DNA of 64,000 nt from Toxonevra muliebris (Eukaryota; Arthropoda; Insecta; Diptera; Pallopteridae), in the NCBI GenBank assembly GCA_963691655.1, contig OY829328.1, positions 70,746,400 through 70,810,399 on the forward strand, read 5' to 3'. The notes beneath the pieces were generated by a model. The model did no database searches, had not been told where the DNA came from, and worked only from the letters and a program-made list of their open reading frames with translations. Made by a program: the position numbers and the translations under genes. Below, piece by piece: positions 12,445 to 23,629 of the stretch. Every line of letters starts with the position of its first letter. Position 1 is the stretch's first letter.

Positions 12445-13245
12445 CATATTTTGCACAATTTTTATTACTTGTTTTGTATATTTTTGTTTCATATTTTCCA
12501 TAATTTTTCTTGTATATTTTGCATAATTTTTATAAATATTTTGCATAATTTGTACTGCATAATTTGCATAATTTGTATTGCATATTTTGCATATTTTTTA
12601 GTGTATATTTTACACCATTTTTGTTGCATATTTTATATATTTTTTTTTGATTTCACAGCATATTTTTCAGATTTTTTTTTTGCCTATTTTACATGATTTT
12701 TTGTTGCATATTTTGCATAATTTTTTACTGCATATTTTTCAAAATTTTCATTGCATATTTTGCATAATTTTTATGCATATTTTGCATAATTTTTATGCAT
12801 ATTTTGCATAATTTTTTATTGCATATTTTTCAAAATTTTCATTGTATATTTTGCATAATTATCAAGGCATATTTTGCATAATTTTTATGCATATTTTGCA
12901 TAATTTTTGTTGCATATTTTATATAATTTTCATCGCAGACTTCTCATAATTATTGTTGCATATTTTTCAAAATTTTCATTACATATTTTTTATAGCATAT
13001 TTTGCATAATTTTTATGCATATTTTACATAATTTTTATTTCATATTTTATATAAATTTTATTGCAAATTTTTCATAATTTTTATTGCATATTTTTAAAAA
13101 TTTGTATTGCATATTTTGCATAATTTTCATCGCATATTTTGCATAATTTTCATCGCATTTTTTGCAAAATTTTATGCATATTTTGCATAATTTTTGTTGC
13201 ATATTTTATATAATTTTCATTGCATATGTTACATATGTTCTCTTT
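12445..13245 (+). repeat. Array of TTGCATATTTTGCATAATTTT units
   Basis: About thirty copies of a 20-22 bp unit made of two half-motifs, GCATATTTT and GCATAATTTT. The central part is the most regular and the edges are diverged. Phe/Ile/Cys-rich open frames (12451-12696, 13162-13377) come from the repeat. Confidence 0.92.
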
Positions 13246-13249
13246 GTTA

Positions 13250-14485
13250 ACAAAATTTTGAGACCCCCAAATCGTAAGACCAACTGCCACAGGCTCCAAA
13301 CTTCCTTGAGGGATCGTCAGATGCCTTTATCCATTCTCCTTTTCTCAATCTCCCTTAAAGTTACCATCACAAAGTAGACTTAAGTCGAATAATGATTACG
13401 GAAATTGTTCTGAAGTTATGGAATTAATATAAAATTAAAAAGAGGATTTAACATTTTAATAATAGGCATAGACCAATCATATTAAATCTACCAGAGAAGC
13501 AACTCAGTTACTATTGATTTATTTCTATACCTTATTTTGGCTTACTAGTTTAGATTCCAATCAAGCTGAGTATACATGCTGGATGTTGTGTACAGCATAC
13601 AAATTTTCGCAGACACCAAATGCAATTGTGGTTTTCGTCTTTTTTTTCGTTTTTGCAATTAGGACACTGTAAGCCAACAACAAGTTAGCAGCAATAACTA
13701 ACTATATTTTCATTTAAAGCTTACAGAGTTTACTTACATAATAATAATAATAATGCAACAAAAAATCGTATAGCCTTAGTTATATTTTTTTCGAATTATG
13801 TTTTAAATTGGCCTTACGACCTTGACTTGGTTTTTCGTACATTTTTATTTGTTTTGCAAATGTTGAAATGCTGAAATTCTGACTTGTTTTAAAATAAGCA
13901 ACTGGTAGTCTCACTGTCTATCCGTCCGTCTATAACTAGCTCTATATCTGAACTACAAAGTACAGTGTGTTTGGATTTGTATTGGTGTGTGTATCTATGT
14001 GTTGAGGGGTATAAAAATTTAATTTTTTTTTTTTTCGTTTTTGAAATAAGAGCTACACTACTTTTCATATTTTCAATTAAATTTAATTTTTATTTATATA
14101 CACATATTTTTTTTTATTACTTTATTTAAAGTTCACTACTGCTTTAAATAAAAAATATAAACATTTTATTAGTGTATGATGATAATTTAGAGAAGCCATA
14201 AAAAAGATTTTAGTAAGCCACCATTTTTATTAAAACCCTGCTCCTCTAGATTTTAAATAATTAAAAAAATATAAATAAAAATATTGTATGCTCCCTGCAT
14301 TTTTTTTTTACATTTTCGGAAAGGTATTATTAAAAAAAAACTGTTTTTTTTTTTACTTTTTGCCCAACATTTAAAATCATATTTTTTTTCTTCTATTTAC
14401 ATTCTAATTTTGTTTTCTTTTTTTTTTTTTTTTGCAAATATTTGATACAGTATTTTCTAAAAGTTTGACACCCACTTTCTTTTTT
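13250..14485. other. AT-rich DNA, no gene seen
   Basis: It contains ATAATAATA near 13740-13753 and many T-runs, the last (about 14410-14435) being part of the pyrimidine-rich lead-in to the exon candidate at 14489. No other support for genes. Confidence 0.55.
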
Positions 14486-14488
14486 TAG

Positions 14489-14527
14489 GTGTTATCACTG
14501 TGAAGCCATGGGAGAAATCAGGAATGG
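14489..14527 (+). CDS. Candidate 39-nt micro-exon, gene not recognised
   Basis: A pyrimidine-rich tract ends in a TTTTTTTAG acceptor at 14488, and a GTATGT donor starts at 14528. The 39 nt are a multiple of three. Read with one base borrowed from the exon before (entry after codon position 1), it encodes VITVKPWEKSGM and leaves one base over. That matches the entry phase of the 21196-21267 exon. The other two frames hit stops, one inside this exon (TGA) and one at the first codon of the next exon. Exons of this size are often alternatively included in fly neural and muscle genes. The peptide was not recognised. Confidence 0.5.
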
Positions 14528-14534
14528 GTATGTT

Positions 14535-15850
14535 ATTCATATATTCAGTGTCACCTACTATTATTCTTCTGCTATCTTATTATTCTGCTAAAAACAAAAA
14601 ACAAAACAAAATAAAAATATTTTAAAATAAAAATTCTAATAATTATTCTATGATGGCCATAAATAAAAATAGTTTAGAAATAAAGCTTCTAGTATAGACC
14701 CTGGCTATGTTTTTGTATATAATTTAGAGTAATTAAAACTTCAAAAATTTTTTATAAAGTTTATGAAATAAAAATATATAGGGGAGCATGGGGTATTTTT
14801 ATATATTTTTTATACTAAATGTGAATTTTTTAAATTTTTGGCCAAAAAAATTATTTTTTTTATAAATTTATAAATGACGATGCTCTTAAAACTTTTCTAA
14901 AAGAGAACTCTTTGCATCCTTCACAGGAAAAAATAATGCACTTCAAACTTCATGCATAAAAAAAAACCCTTGGCAATTTTTCATCCCTTTAAAGAAAAGA
15001 ACTATGCGTTTCAAACTTCTCTCAGTAAAAATTCACTGCCTTTTTAAATTGTTCTAGAACCTAGTACAGTTCACGTTTCTCAATAAACCACAGTGTCTCT
15101 AAAACTTTTTCATTCCCCTCCAAAGTGCATTTTTAATCACAGAAATGTTAACACTTAACAACTTAGGGGTTAATATATCCCAGAATTTCTTTAAAATTTC
15201 CTAAAGATTCCTTCCATGGATGAGCCCATAGACTTCCTGGCATTTTTTTTTTCTTACAAGCATATTTAAATTTATACACATCTTTTAAACAATTTATTTA
15301 TTTGTACGTCGCTTTATTGTTAATTTTTATTTTTTTAAATTTTTTTCTTCTAATATTTAGTTTGATTTCAGTGGTGGCAAAAATTCCCAATTACCCCTAA
15401 TTATAATCGTTTTGATAACTTAGCAAATAACATTTAAATACTAACAGAAGCAGAAGCAAGCAAAATTGCCTCTATTCTAATCCAGAATATTCCTTTTAGA
15501 TTATAGAATAATTGCTTTCCTGGGTGGTGGGTTAGTTACAAAAGAACAGGTAGATGAATCCTTCGCCATATATATTCATATTTACGTAGATTTATTTAAG
15601 TTTTAATAATTTATTTCATACACTTATAAAGAATGCATATTTAGCATTTTTTAGATTTCAAATACGGCAGACCGAGTTTCCTCTTCTAGAACTAATTATT
15701 GAAAATTTTCCATCTATTAAATTTCATGCTTTCCTAAGACGGTTAATTGGAACTTATTCTAAGTTTTCTTTTCCCATATTTTTCTTAAAATTTTTGTTTG
15801 TGCAAATTAAACCTTTACTGGAAATTGAAATAATAATATTACTTTGAACC
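14535..15850. other. AT-rich intron-like DNA, no gene seen
   Basis: Low-complexity A/T sequence without tandem structure. No RNA gene or splice-bounded frame found. Confidence 0.5.
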
Positions 15851-15854
15851 ATTC

Positions 15855-15940
15855 TTTGAGGGACACACTTAGGCCAGAACGGCCCATTGCGATACCACAT
15901 GGTTGGACCTACAGTTTAATGTCAATTCCGGACCCCGAAA
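15855..15940 (-). mobile_element. Truncated copy of the tRNA-derived SINE seen whole at 60264-60570
   Basis: GACACACTTAGGCC, CCCATTGCGATACCACAT and GGTTGGACCTACAGTTTAA match the same words in the same order in the SINE near 60290-60350, with a few substitutions. It lacks the tRNA-like head and the CCTAA-type tail, so it is an internal fragment. Confidence 0.8.
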
Positions 15941-16424
15941 ATACTCGTGTTCTTAGTGTTTGTAATAATTGAAAAACTCTGTTGAGTAAAAAACTTTTGG
16001 AAGAAATGGTGGTCGGTTTCAAAGAAGAATTTAGGGTAAAAAATTAGAGACAGTGGCCCGCATTTTTTTCTTAGAGATATATGCCAGAATCTACTATGGC
16101 AAATGCCTAGTGACTCAGCCCTAATATATCAATAATTTTGATATGTTAAGTTTAAGTCATTTAGCAATTTCTGGTAAGGGTGCATAATTTTTCAGTTTTT
16201 GGAAACACACCCGAGTCTTTTTTATTCCTCTTCACTGCTGAAACTTTTCCTTTGTTTCTATAGATATGTTATGTATATTAATTCATTTCTCTAATTCTTG
16301 AAAGTGTAGGAATTGAAAAATCGAACCTGAGACAGCTGGGACTCCAGCCAAGCAATCATAGTTTTATGCCTGTCCCTCCACTCCCCCCTGCACTGTCCTC
16401 CCCCATCTCAACAAAAAAAAAAAA

Positions 16425-18800
16425 TTTCCCAAATTGATTTTAGAATAATTCGAATTTAACTTCAGCGGAAATCGAAATAGATTTGAGAAGGATTCGAATT
16501 TGACTTCAGCGGGAATTGAAATTGATTTCATCGAGGATTGAAAAAGATTTCAGAAGGATTCGAAATTTATTTCAAAAATAATCGGAATTGATTTCAAAAG
16601 GAATCAAAATTTCGGAATATTCCCAATTGATTTCAAAACATTTATTGTTAAGCGAATGATTACAAATTAATTTCAGAATGAATTCAAATTGATTTCAAAA
16701 TATTCCTAATCGATTTCGGTATAAATTAAATTCGTTTCAGAGTGCTTCAAACTTGATTTTTAACATTTTCAACAAAAAAAAAAAATGTAAGAATATCTAT
16801 TTCCAATCGATTTCAAAACATTTATGGATTATCGAATAATTCGAAAATAATTTCAATTTGAATTCAAATAGATTTCTAAACATTACAAATTCATTTCTGA
16901 ATAAATTCAGTTGCTTTAAAAATATTACAAATTGATTTCAAAATATTCCTTGATGATTTGCGAATGATTCGAAATTAAATTTAGAATGAATCGAAACTGA
17001 TTTCAGAAATTATTTCTGAATATTTTGAATTTTTTTTAGAATTTTTCAAATTATTTTTCAGAAGTTTGCTAGTTGATTTCAGAATAATTTTAAATTTATT
17101 GAAGAATGAATAGAAATTAAGTTCAGAAAAAAAATTAATTTTTGAATATTTTCAATTGATTTCCCAATATAAATCCCAATCGATTTCCGAGTATCCTTAA
17201 TTGATTTCAGAATATTCCAAGTTGATTTCAGATTAATACCAAATTCTAATTTTTTTAAAAATATTTCAAAGGAATTTGATTTCAGATTATTATTCAGATT
17301 TCAGATATAAATTCACTTCTGTGGGGATCGAAATAGATTTTAGGAGTATTCGAAACTGATTTTAGCGGGAATTGAAATTGATTTCAGAGAGAATTAAAAT
17401 GGATATCAGAAAGATTCGAAATTTATTTCAAAAAGAATCAAAATTGATTTCAAAAGGAATCAAAATTTCTAAATATTCCCAATTGATTTCAAAATATTTA
17501 TTGTTGAGCGAATAAATCTAAATTAATTTCAAAATATTCCTAATTGATTTCGAAATAAATTAAATGGATTTCAGAGTGATTTGAATTTGATTTTAAAAAA
17601 TTTCAACTAAACAAAGATGTATGAATATCTATTTCCAATTGATTTCAAAACATTTCAGAATATTTTCAAATAATTTAGAAATATTCTAAATTGATTGTAA
17701 AATATTCAAAGATGATTTCAGAATGATTTGAAATTGATTTCAGCGGGAATTGAAATAGATTTCAGCAGTAGTTGAAATTGATTTCAGCGGCAATTGAAAT
17801 TGATTTCAGCGGGAATCGAAATATATTTCAGCGGGAATCAAAATAGATTTCATTAAAAAAAAAATTATTTCTCAATATTCCGAATTGGTTTCAGAATTTT
17901 TTCAATTATTAGTCAAAAGTTTGCAAGTTAATTTCAGAATAATTTTAAATTAATTGAAGAATAAATTGAAATCGAAATCAGAATAATTTAAAATTGATTG
18001 AAGAATGAATCGAAAGTTCAGAATAAAAAATTAATTTCTGAATATTTTCAATTGATTTTGGAATAATACCAATCAATTTCCAAGTATCCTTTATTGATTT
18101 CAGAATAGGTATTTCCAAATTCGTATTTATATTAAAATATTTCAAAGTAATTTGGTTTCAGAGTATTCTTAATTGATTTCAAAATATCCTAAGTATATTT
18201 CAGAAAAATTCGAAATTGACTTCAGTGGATATCGAAATTGATTTCAGAAGGATTCGAAAATGATTGCAGCAGTAATTGAAATTGATTTCAGCGGGAATCG
18301 AAATAGATTTCAGAAGGATTCGCAATTGGTTTCAGCGGGAATTGAAATTGATTTCAGCGGGAATCGAAATAGATTTTGGCTGGAATTGAAATAGACTTCA
18401 GCGGGAATTGAAATTGATTTCATACGGAATCGAAATAGATTTCAGCGGAAATTGAAATTGATTTCAGCAGGAATTGAAATCGATTTCAGCAGGAATCGAA
18501 ATCGATTTCAGCAGGATTTGAAAATGATTTCAAGAGAGATTTCCAAATATTCCCATGTTTTTTTTTTTAGGCTGTTCCAAAATGATTTGAGACTATTCCC
18601 AAATGATTTCAGACTATACTCAAATGATTTTACAATATTCCAAGTTGATTCCATATTAATTATAAACTGATTTCAGAATCAATATAAAATTTTCGGAACA
18701 TTATAAATTAGTATCTGAACGTCAGCAGAAAACTGCTTTCTGAATAATTACGATTGATTTCAGAATATTTCTTGTTGATTTCTGATTACGTCAAGTTGAT
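16425..18800 (+). repeat. Large degenerate array of GATTTCAGCGGGAATTGAAAT units
   Basis: About 2.4 kb of imperfect ~20-24 bp units. Variants are GATTTCAGAAGGATTCGAAAT, GATTTCAGAATATTCC and GATTTCAGCGGGAATCGAAAT. The most regular block is 18225-18540. The same motif resumes just beyond the Tc1-like element (20100-20130), so the array once continued there. The 18452-18670 open frame is translated repeat. Confidence 0.93.
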
Positions 18801-18802
18801 TA

Positions 18803-20103
18803 TTGAATAAAAAGTGAGATCGAAAATATCTTACCATAAATAAAATTCAATAATTTTTAAACGGTTGATCTTAGAGTTTTGATTTTTTTTTATTTAATTG
18901 ATAATATTTTACAAATAACAGAAAAATATTTATAACTTTTATAGTTCTAACCACTATTTATGAACTCGTGTAACTTTTTTGGAAAGCCTTCCATTAGAGA
19001 TTTGATAGTTGTTTCAGACACCACCCATTTCCTTTTAAAATCTTCGATATTTTGTGACATTATTTTTGTGCTCTTTAAGTCTCTTTTCACAAAAGCCCAA
19101 TATCTCTCCACTGGCCTTAGCTCCGGACAATTCGGAGGTTTGGCCTCTCTTGGTACAAAAACTATGTTATTACTTTGGTACCACTCCAGAGTTTTTTTGC
19201 CGTAGTGATATGATGCCAAATCGGGCCAAAAATATGTGGACACATTGTGCTCTCTTATGAAAGGAAGATGTCTTTTTCTCAAACATTCTTTGATGTATAT
19301 TTCGGTATTTATAGAGCCCACTGTAACAAATGACTTGCTTCTTTTGCCACAAATGCATATAGCTTGCCATACCAGGAATTTTTTAGGAAATTTTGTCTGC
19401 TTTTGGATTCTAAATTGTTCTTCGACATTTCCTCGAGCTCTAGCATCAGCAACATAAAAATTTTGACCCGGAAGCTGCATAAAATCTGCCACTACATACG
19501 TTTCGTCGTCCATTATACAACATGAATATTTTTGTATGAAATTCGATTTTAATTTCCGAGCCCTACTTTTGCCGTCTAAATTTTTAGCAGCATTCCTGTC
19601 TAGAACTTTTTGGATTTTGTATGTGTATGTTTTCAAACCTGCATTGGCTTTAACTTTTCGCACCAAATAGTCAGAGCACTGGGCTAACCGGGCAGCTTTT
19701 CTACCAGATGTGTTTGGAGATCTTTTCAATATGCTTTCTATTTTCTTGGCTTTCCCAATATTATGTGGTCCTTGTTTTCTTCCCGAACCAGGTTTCCTAT
19801 CGATGGTCAAATTCTCCTGAAACTGTTTAATAATATTAGAAACAGTTTGACTGCAGACCTTCAATTCTTTGGCCAATTTTTTTTAGGACCAACTTGGATT
19901 TTTTTTGAAAATGTTTAATAATTTTAAGACGTACTTCTTTTTCTTCACTAATTTTGATCAAACTCACAATAAATCAACATGTTTGTCATTAAAAATAACA
20001 ACTGACATATTTTTCAAAGATAACTAGATCAAAGAAATTTTTTAAATTTTACACCCAACAAAAATGTGTGTTAAGATTTTTTCAATCTCACTCTTTATTC
20101 GAA
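18803..20103 (-). mobile_element. Tc1-like DNA transposon, nearly complete, with inverted terminal repeats
   Basis: Imperfect terminal repeats flank the transposase: 18803-18836 and 20068-20102 share GAATAAARAGTGAGAT, then GAAAA and ATCTTA, in opposite orientation. The ~1.3-kb length fits a Tc1/mariner element with a single gene. It sits inside the GATTTCAG array. A TA lies at the left flank (18801-18802), but the duplication could not be fixed to the base. Confidence 0.85.
18947..19960 (-). pseudogene. Tc1-like transposase, DD37E type, disrupted near the N-terminus
   Basis: A 309-codon open frame (19876-18947) ends in a TAA. It holds an N-terminal helix-turn-helix region, a basic GRK-type linker (KPGSGRKQG) and an RNase H-like catalytic core. 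Catalytic positions are MDDETYV, FWPDLASYHY and NCPELRPVERYW. Counting from WPD to the PVE glutamate gives 37 intervening residues, the spacing of the ITmD37E group described in mosquitoes. Upstream coding sequence (SLIKISEEKEVRLKIIKHFQ) is in another frame, shifted at an A-run, and an in-frame TAA stands where a Tyr codon is expected (NPSWS, stop, then KK). The frame thus starts at a TTG, not a true start. Two lesions in an otherwise open gene suggest a fairly recent death. Confidence 0.9.
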
Positions 20104-20139
20104 ATTAATTTCAAAATTTCTAAAAATTTCGAAATATGT

Positions 20140-20770
20140 ATTTGGTACTTCAGTGTCATCACTGGTATTTCTAATTATTATCAGTATCTTCCAATTTCAT
20201 ATCAAAAAATCACCACAAAATTTAAAAATATGTCATAATTTATTTTCGATGCAAACTAAAATATTTTTGAAATTCTAAGGAGAACTTTTCATTTTCAGCT
20301 AATGATAATAATAAATAATGAGAGCTAGGTACATATTTTTATGCTCCTCGAAAACAAGTTCACTTTTATTTTAATTATTATGATTGATAAAATTAAAGAA
20401 AATCCATTACCATAACACATTAAAAACGCTTTCATAATTCGCTACGTACATAAATTTAAATTATTTCCATTTACAAATAAAATCTTTTTTCCTACAAATA
20501 AAATCTTCTAAATATGCACAAACAATAATTTAAAACAAAAATAATCTCTTAATTTCATATGCAAATTAAAACATTAAGAAATATTTATTAACAATTAAAA
20601 TTTTTGTTGTTTTCTTCTATTTTTTTTGTTTTGTTCACACCATTTGTTTGAAGAATATTTATTCGATTTTGTGTAGTACTACGATGAGTATGAGCCAAAA
20701 ATAGCAGACAACACGTTTCTACAATTTATTGGATTTTTTCTTTGAAACAAAATAAAAATGTGCGATAACG
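20140..20770. other. AT-rich DNA, no gene seen
   Basis: AATAATAATAAT-like stretches near 20300-20320 and many AAATAAA words. No coding or RNA feature found. Confidence 0.5.
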
Positions 20771-20778
20771 CATTGTAC

Positions 20779-20799
20779 CTCTCTCTCTCTCTCTCTCTC
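20779..20799 (+). repeat. CT microsatellite
   Basis: A pure CT run of about ten units, 100 bp upstream of the tRNA gene. Confidence 0.9.
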
Positions 20800-20901
20800 G
20801 TTCAACGCTGTTTCGCAACACATGTTTTTCGCACAAGCAATTGTACGCTCGCTTGTGACGTTGTGCATATTAGTTGGCAATTTATGCCTTGTCACTTTAT
20901 A

Positions 20902-20973
20902 TCCCATATGGTCTAGTGGCTAGGATATCTGGCTTTCACCCAGAAGGCCCGGGTTCGATTCCCGGTATGGGAA
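20902..20973 (+). tRNA. tRNA-Glu-TTC: tRNA-Glu (anticodon UUC)
   Basis: The 72-nt gene folds as a normal cloverleaf. Acceptor arms TCCCATA and TATGGGA pair fully, with A as discriminator base. The anticodon loop CTTTCAC sits between paired TCTGG and CCAGA, giving anticodon TTC. The A box (TGGTCTAGTGG) and B box (GGTTCGATTCC) are intact. No intron and no encoded CCA, as expected for eukaryotes. An oligo-T terminator starts six bases after the gene. It lies on the plus strand 222 bp before the exon candidate at 21196, probably inside an intron. It looks like a functional pol III gene. Confidence 0.98.
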
Positions 20974-20978
20974 GTAAA

Positions 20979-20991
20979 TTTTTTTTTTTTT
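20979..20991 (+). terminator. Oligo-T terminator of the tRNA gene
   Basis: A run of 13 T residues directly after GGGAAGTAAA, the RNA polymerase III termination signal. Confidence 0.92.
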
Positions 20992-21195
20992 CTAATTCCA
21001 TTTTTAGTTTCTTTTTTATTTATTTTTTTTATGCGTGTTGTATGAATGTGTATGTATGTATGTTAGATATTAGTAATAAATTAAGCGCATAACTATTTCC
21101 CGTGTTTCTATATTTTCTTGTTTTTTTTTTTAACCATACCATACCAAACAAACTTTCCTGCAAAATTTTTTTCTATTTTTTTTATTTAATTACAG

Positions 21196-21267
21196 TTAAA
21201 GAAATTGGAAATGGTCGATCACCGTTATTGCAGGAGCCGCTCTATGGAACACGCCCACAGCAATACA
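21196..21267 (+). CDS. Candidate 72-nt exon, gene not recognised
   Basis: The acceptor TTTATTTAATTACAG ends at 21195 and a consensus GTGAGT donor starts at 21268. The 72 nt are a multiple of three. With one base carried over, the first codon is Val (G+TT), followed by KEIGNGRSPLLQEPLYG and TRPQQY, with one base left over. Entry and exit phases match the 14489 exon upstream and the 62868 candidate downstream. Phase 0 is also open (LKKLEMVDHRYC) and would fit the 7998 exon, but the first frame has a more protein-like composition. Base composition is clearly less AT-rich than the surroundings. No domain recognised; a disordered linker is likely. Confidence 0.62.
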
Positions 21268-21274
21268 GTGAGTA

Positions 21275-21510
21275 AAAAAGTTTTTACCGTTTTCGTTTAG
21301 GATTTTTCTTTTCTTTTTGCTTATTTGAAATTAAATTTGAGATTTTATTCTCTCTTATATGATGAGAAAGTTTAAATTAAATTTTTGTCTAAAGTATATG
21401 TTGTTGATACTCTTGACACACATTTTCTATTAAATTTTTATTCCGTCCGCTTCTCCCCTAACCCCGACAAGCAGCAAACCGTAATTCCTTTTCTGGCAAC
21501 ATTTGTTTTG

Positions 21511-21553
<43 letters not shown>

Positions 21554-22545
21554 CTGCTGCTGTTGCCTGCCTGCTGTTGTCATCTTCAAATATTTCTTGT
21601 ATGCCCAGATGACTGTCACGTTTTAATGTTGTATGTTTGTAAATTCCTGACCCGCCTCAAAATTTACACATGTGCTAAAATTTCATCTTAAGATTATGAT
21701 ATGTACTTCTTTTTCTCTCTTTTTATTTTTCTTTCCTTCCTTTCTTCCTTTTATTCCATTTTCCCCCAAATGCATACAAAATGCATTATGTATCAAGTTT
21801 GATTGAGTTGAATGTGTTTGTGCGTAATTCTGAGACTGAGACTACTCTTAATATTTTTCACACGTACTAGTGTGCTTTACATTTGTATTTATATTTATGC
21901 ATACATTTTGGTGTATGTATTTTGCTATAAGAGAACCCGGTAGGAAACGCCTCGCATAATGTCACTTACTAGTGGATTCAAAAAAGCCTTTGGAATCAAG
22001 AGTAGTGATCATATCACGCAAAATAGAAAGAGTTATCTCTGAACGCCTCATCCCTTGGAACCGCTACTAAGGTAGGAAATCTTTCAGTGAAGTGCAACAA
22101 TGTGGAACTGCCTTAAACAACCGTATTTTTTTTTGGCTCGATATCAATTTCAAGAGCATATCAGTGGGGAAGGGGGGAGAAGAGAGGTTGATTTATTGTG
22201 CCTTACAATCTTAGAGACCTTGATTTTCATATATCACACTTTTTTTCTATATATTTTTCTTGAGAGTTCCCTCTGAGACCTTAGTCCGTTCTAATAAATT
22301 TTCAAATACAATTAATTAAAACCGAATTAACCGAAACTTGCCCCAAAAAACCACTGCCATTTCAGTTCTGTGTCTATGAAATTTTTTAAACCTTCATTTT
22401 TTAACTCTTTTCCTGATCAGTACTCTATTGTTTTCTGGAACCTAGTTTTCGGAGATTATCTAGCAAGTCCTACTACTACATTAGGTAAAAAAATCTAGGG
22501 AAAAATTATGATCTTTAGTTGACTCTAAAAGGCATGAAAAATTTA
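21275..22545. other. Intron-like DNA with an AT microsatellite
   Basis: (AT)n at 21514-21544 is followed by TTGCTGCTGCTG-type triplets. No other gene or RNA feature is seen. Confidence 0.6.
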
Positions 22546-22556
22546 CCTACTATAAA

Positions 22557-23468
22557 CAGAGCTGGATAAATTCAATTAAATTACAATACCAATTCCAATT
22601 CCAGGGAATTTGTAACTGGTAATTCTTGTTTTCAATTCCTTAGTAATGTAATTGATAAAAGTTTCAATGCCATTACAAAGAATTGTAATCGGTAATTAGA
22701 ATTTTTAAATTCCTAGGTAATGGAATTGAAAAAATTTTCGATTCCATTACAGGGAATTGTATTTTGTAAATAAAAATATATCAATTCCTTAAAGGAATTG
22801 AAAATGTAATTGAATAGAAAGGAATTTAATATTTAAGTGTAATCAATTACTTTCTTGGAATTAAATTCCAATATATTTGGAATGATTCCTCGAAAGTAAT
22901 TGATTCTTTATTAGTTCAATTCCAAAAAAGCAAAAAAAAAAAAAAAATGCTTCTAATAAGCCGTTACGAGAGAGGTGACCCGCACTTTATACTGGTTCGC
23001 TCGTAACGGCTTATTGGAAGAATTTTACAATATTTTCCGATTTTTGTTTTTTTTGGGGAGCTTTTTTAGAATTGAACTAAAAGAGAATCAATTACTTTCA
23101 CGGAATTATTTCAACTAAAAGGGAATCAATTACTTTCGCGGAATCATTTCAACTAAATTGGAATTTAATTCCAAGAAAATAATTGATTACGCTTAAACAA
23201 TAAATTCCTTTCTATTTAATTACATTTTCAATTCCGTTCAGGAATTGATATATTTTTAATTACAAAATACAGTTCCCTGTAATGAAATCGAAAATTTTTT
23301 CCATTCCATTAAATTAAATCCTAGAAATTTAAAAATTTTAATTACCGATTACAATTCCTTCTAATGGAATTGAAACTTTTATCAAATTTAAAGCACCAAT
23401 TACAATTCCTTGTAATTGGAATGAAGATGGAATTTAACTCCTAATGTAATCATTACTACCATACTCTG
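22557..23468. mobile_element. hAT-like palindromic MITE (foldback) with 8-bp target duplication
   Basis: The 912-bp element begins CAGAG and ends CTCTG. It is flanked by a perfect direct repeat, ACTATAAA, at 22549-22556 and 23469-23476. The two halves are reverse complements for most of their length. Matching words include AATTGATATAT, TCCTTTCTATT and AATCAATTACTTTC. The centre carries AATAAGCCGTTACGAG and its complement around a ~26-bp loop (about 22958-23010). No coding capacity. An 8-bp duplication with CAGAG ends fits hAT-superfamily transposition. Confidence 0.9.
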
Positions 23469-23629
23469 ACTATAAATCGATTGTACCTACATCAAAAGTT
23501 TAACCATCTGCTTGCATTCTATAATTTATTAGATACTTGTGAGCTTGCTTCAAAAACATAGAAGGTACCTGTACTGCAGTTTTTCGACTAAATCTCAAGG
23601 TACTAAAAACTCTAATTCCAAGCATTTAT

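Noticed and set aside
18960..19457. Plus-strand open frames across the Tc1-like element
   Set aside because: Antisense shadows of the transposase frame.
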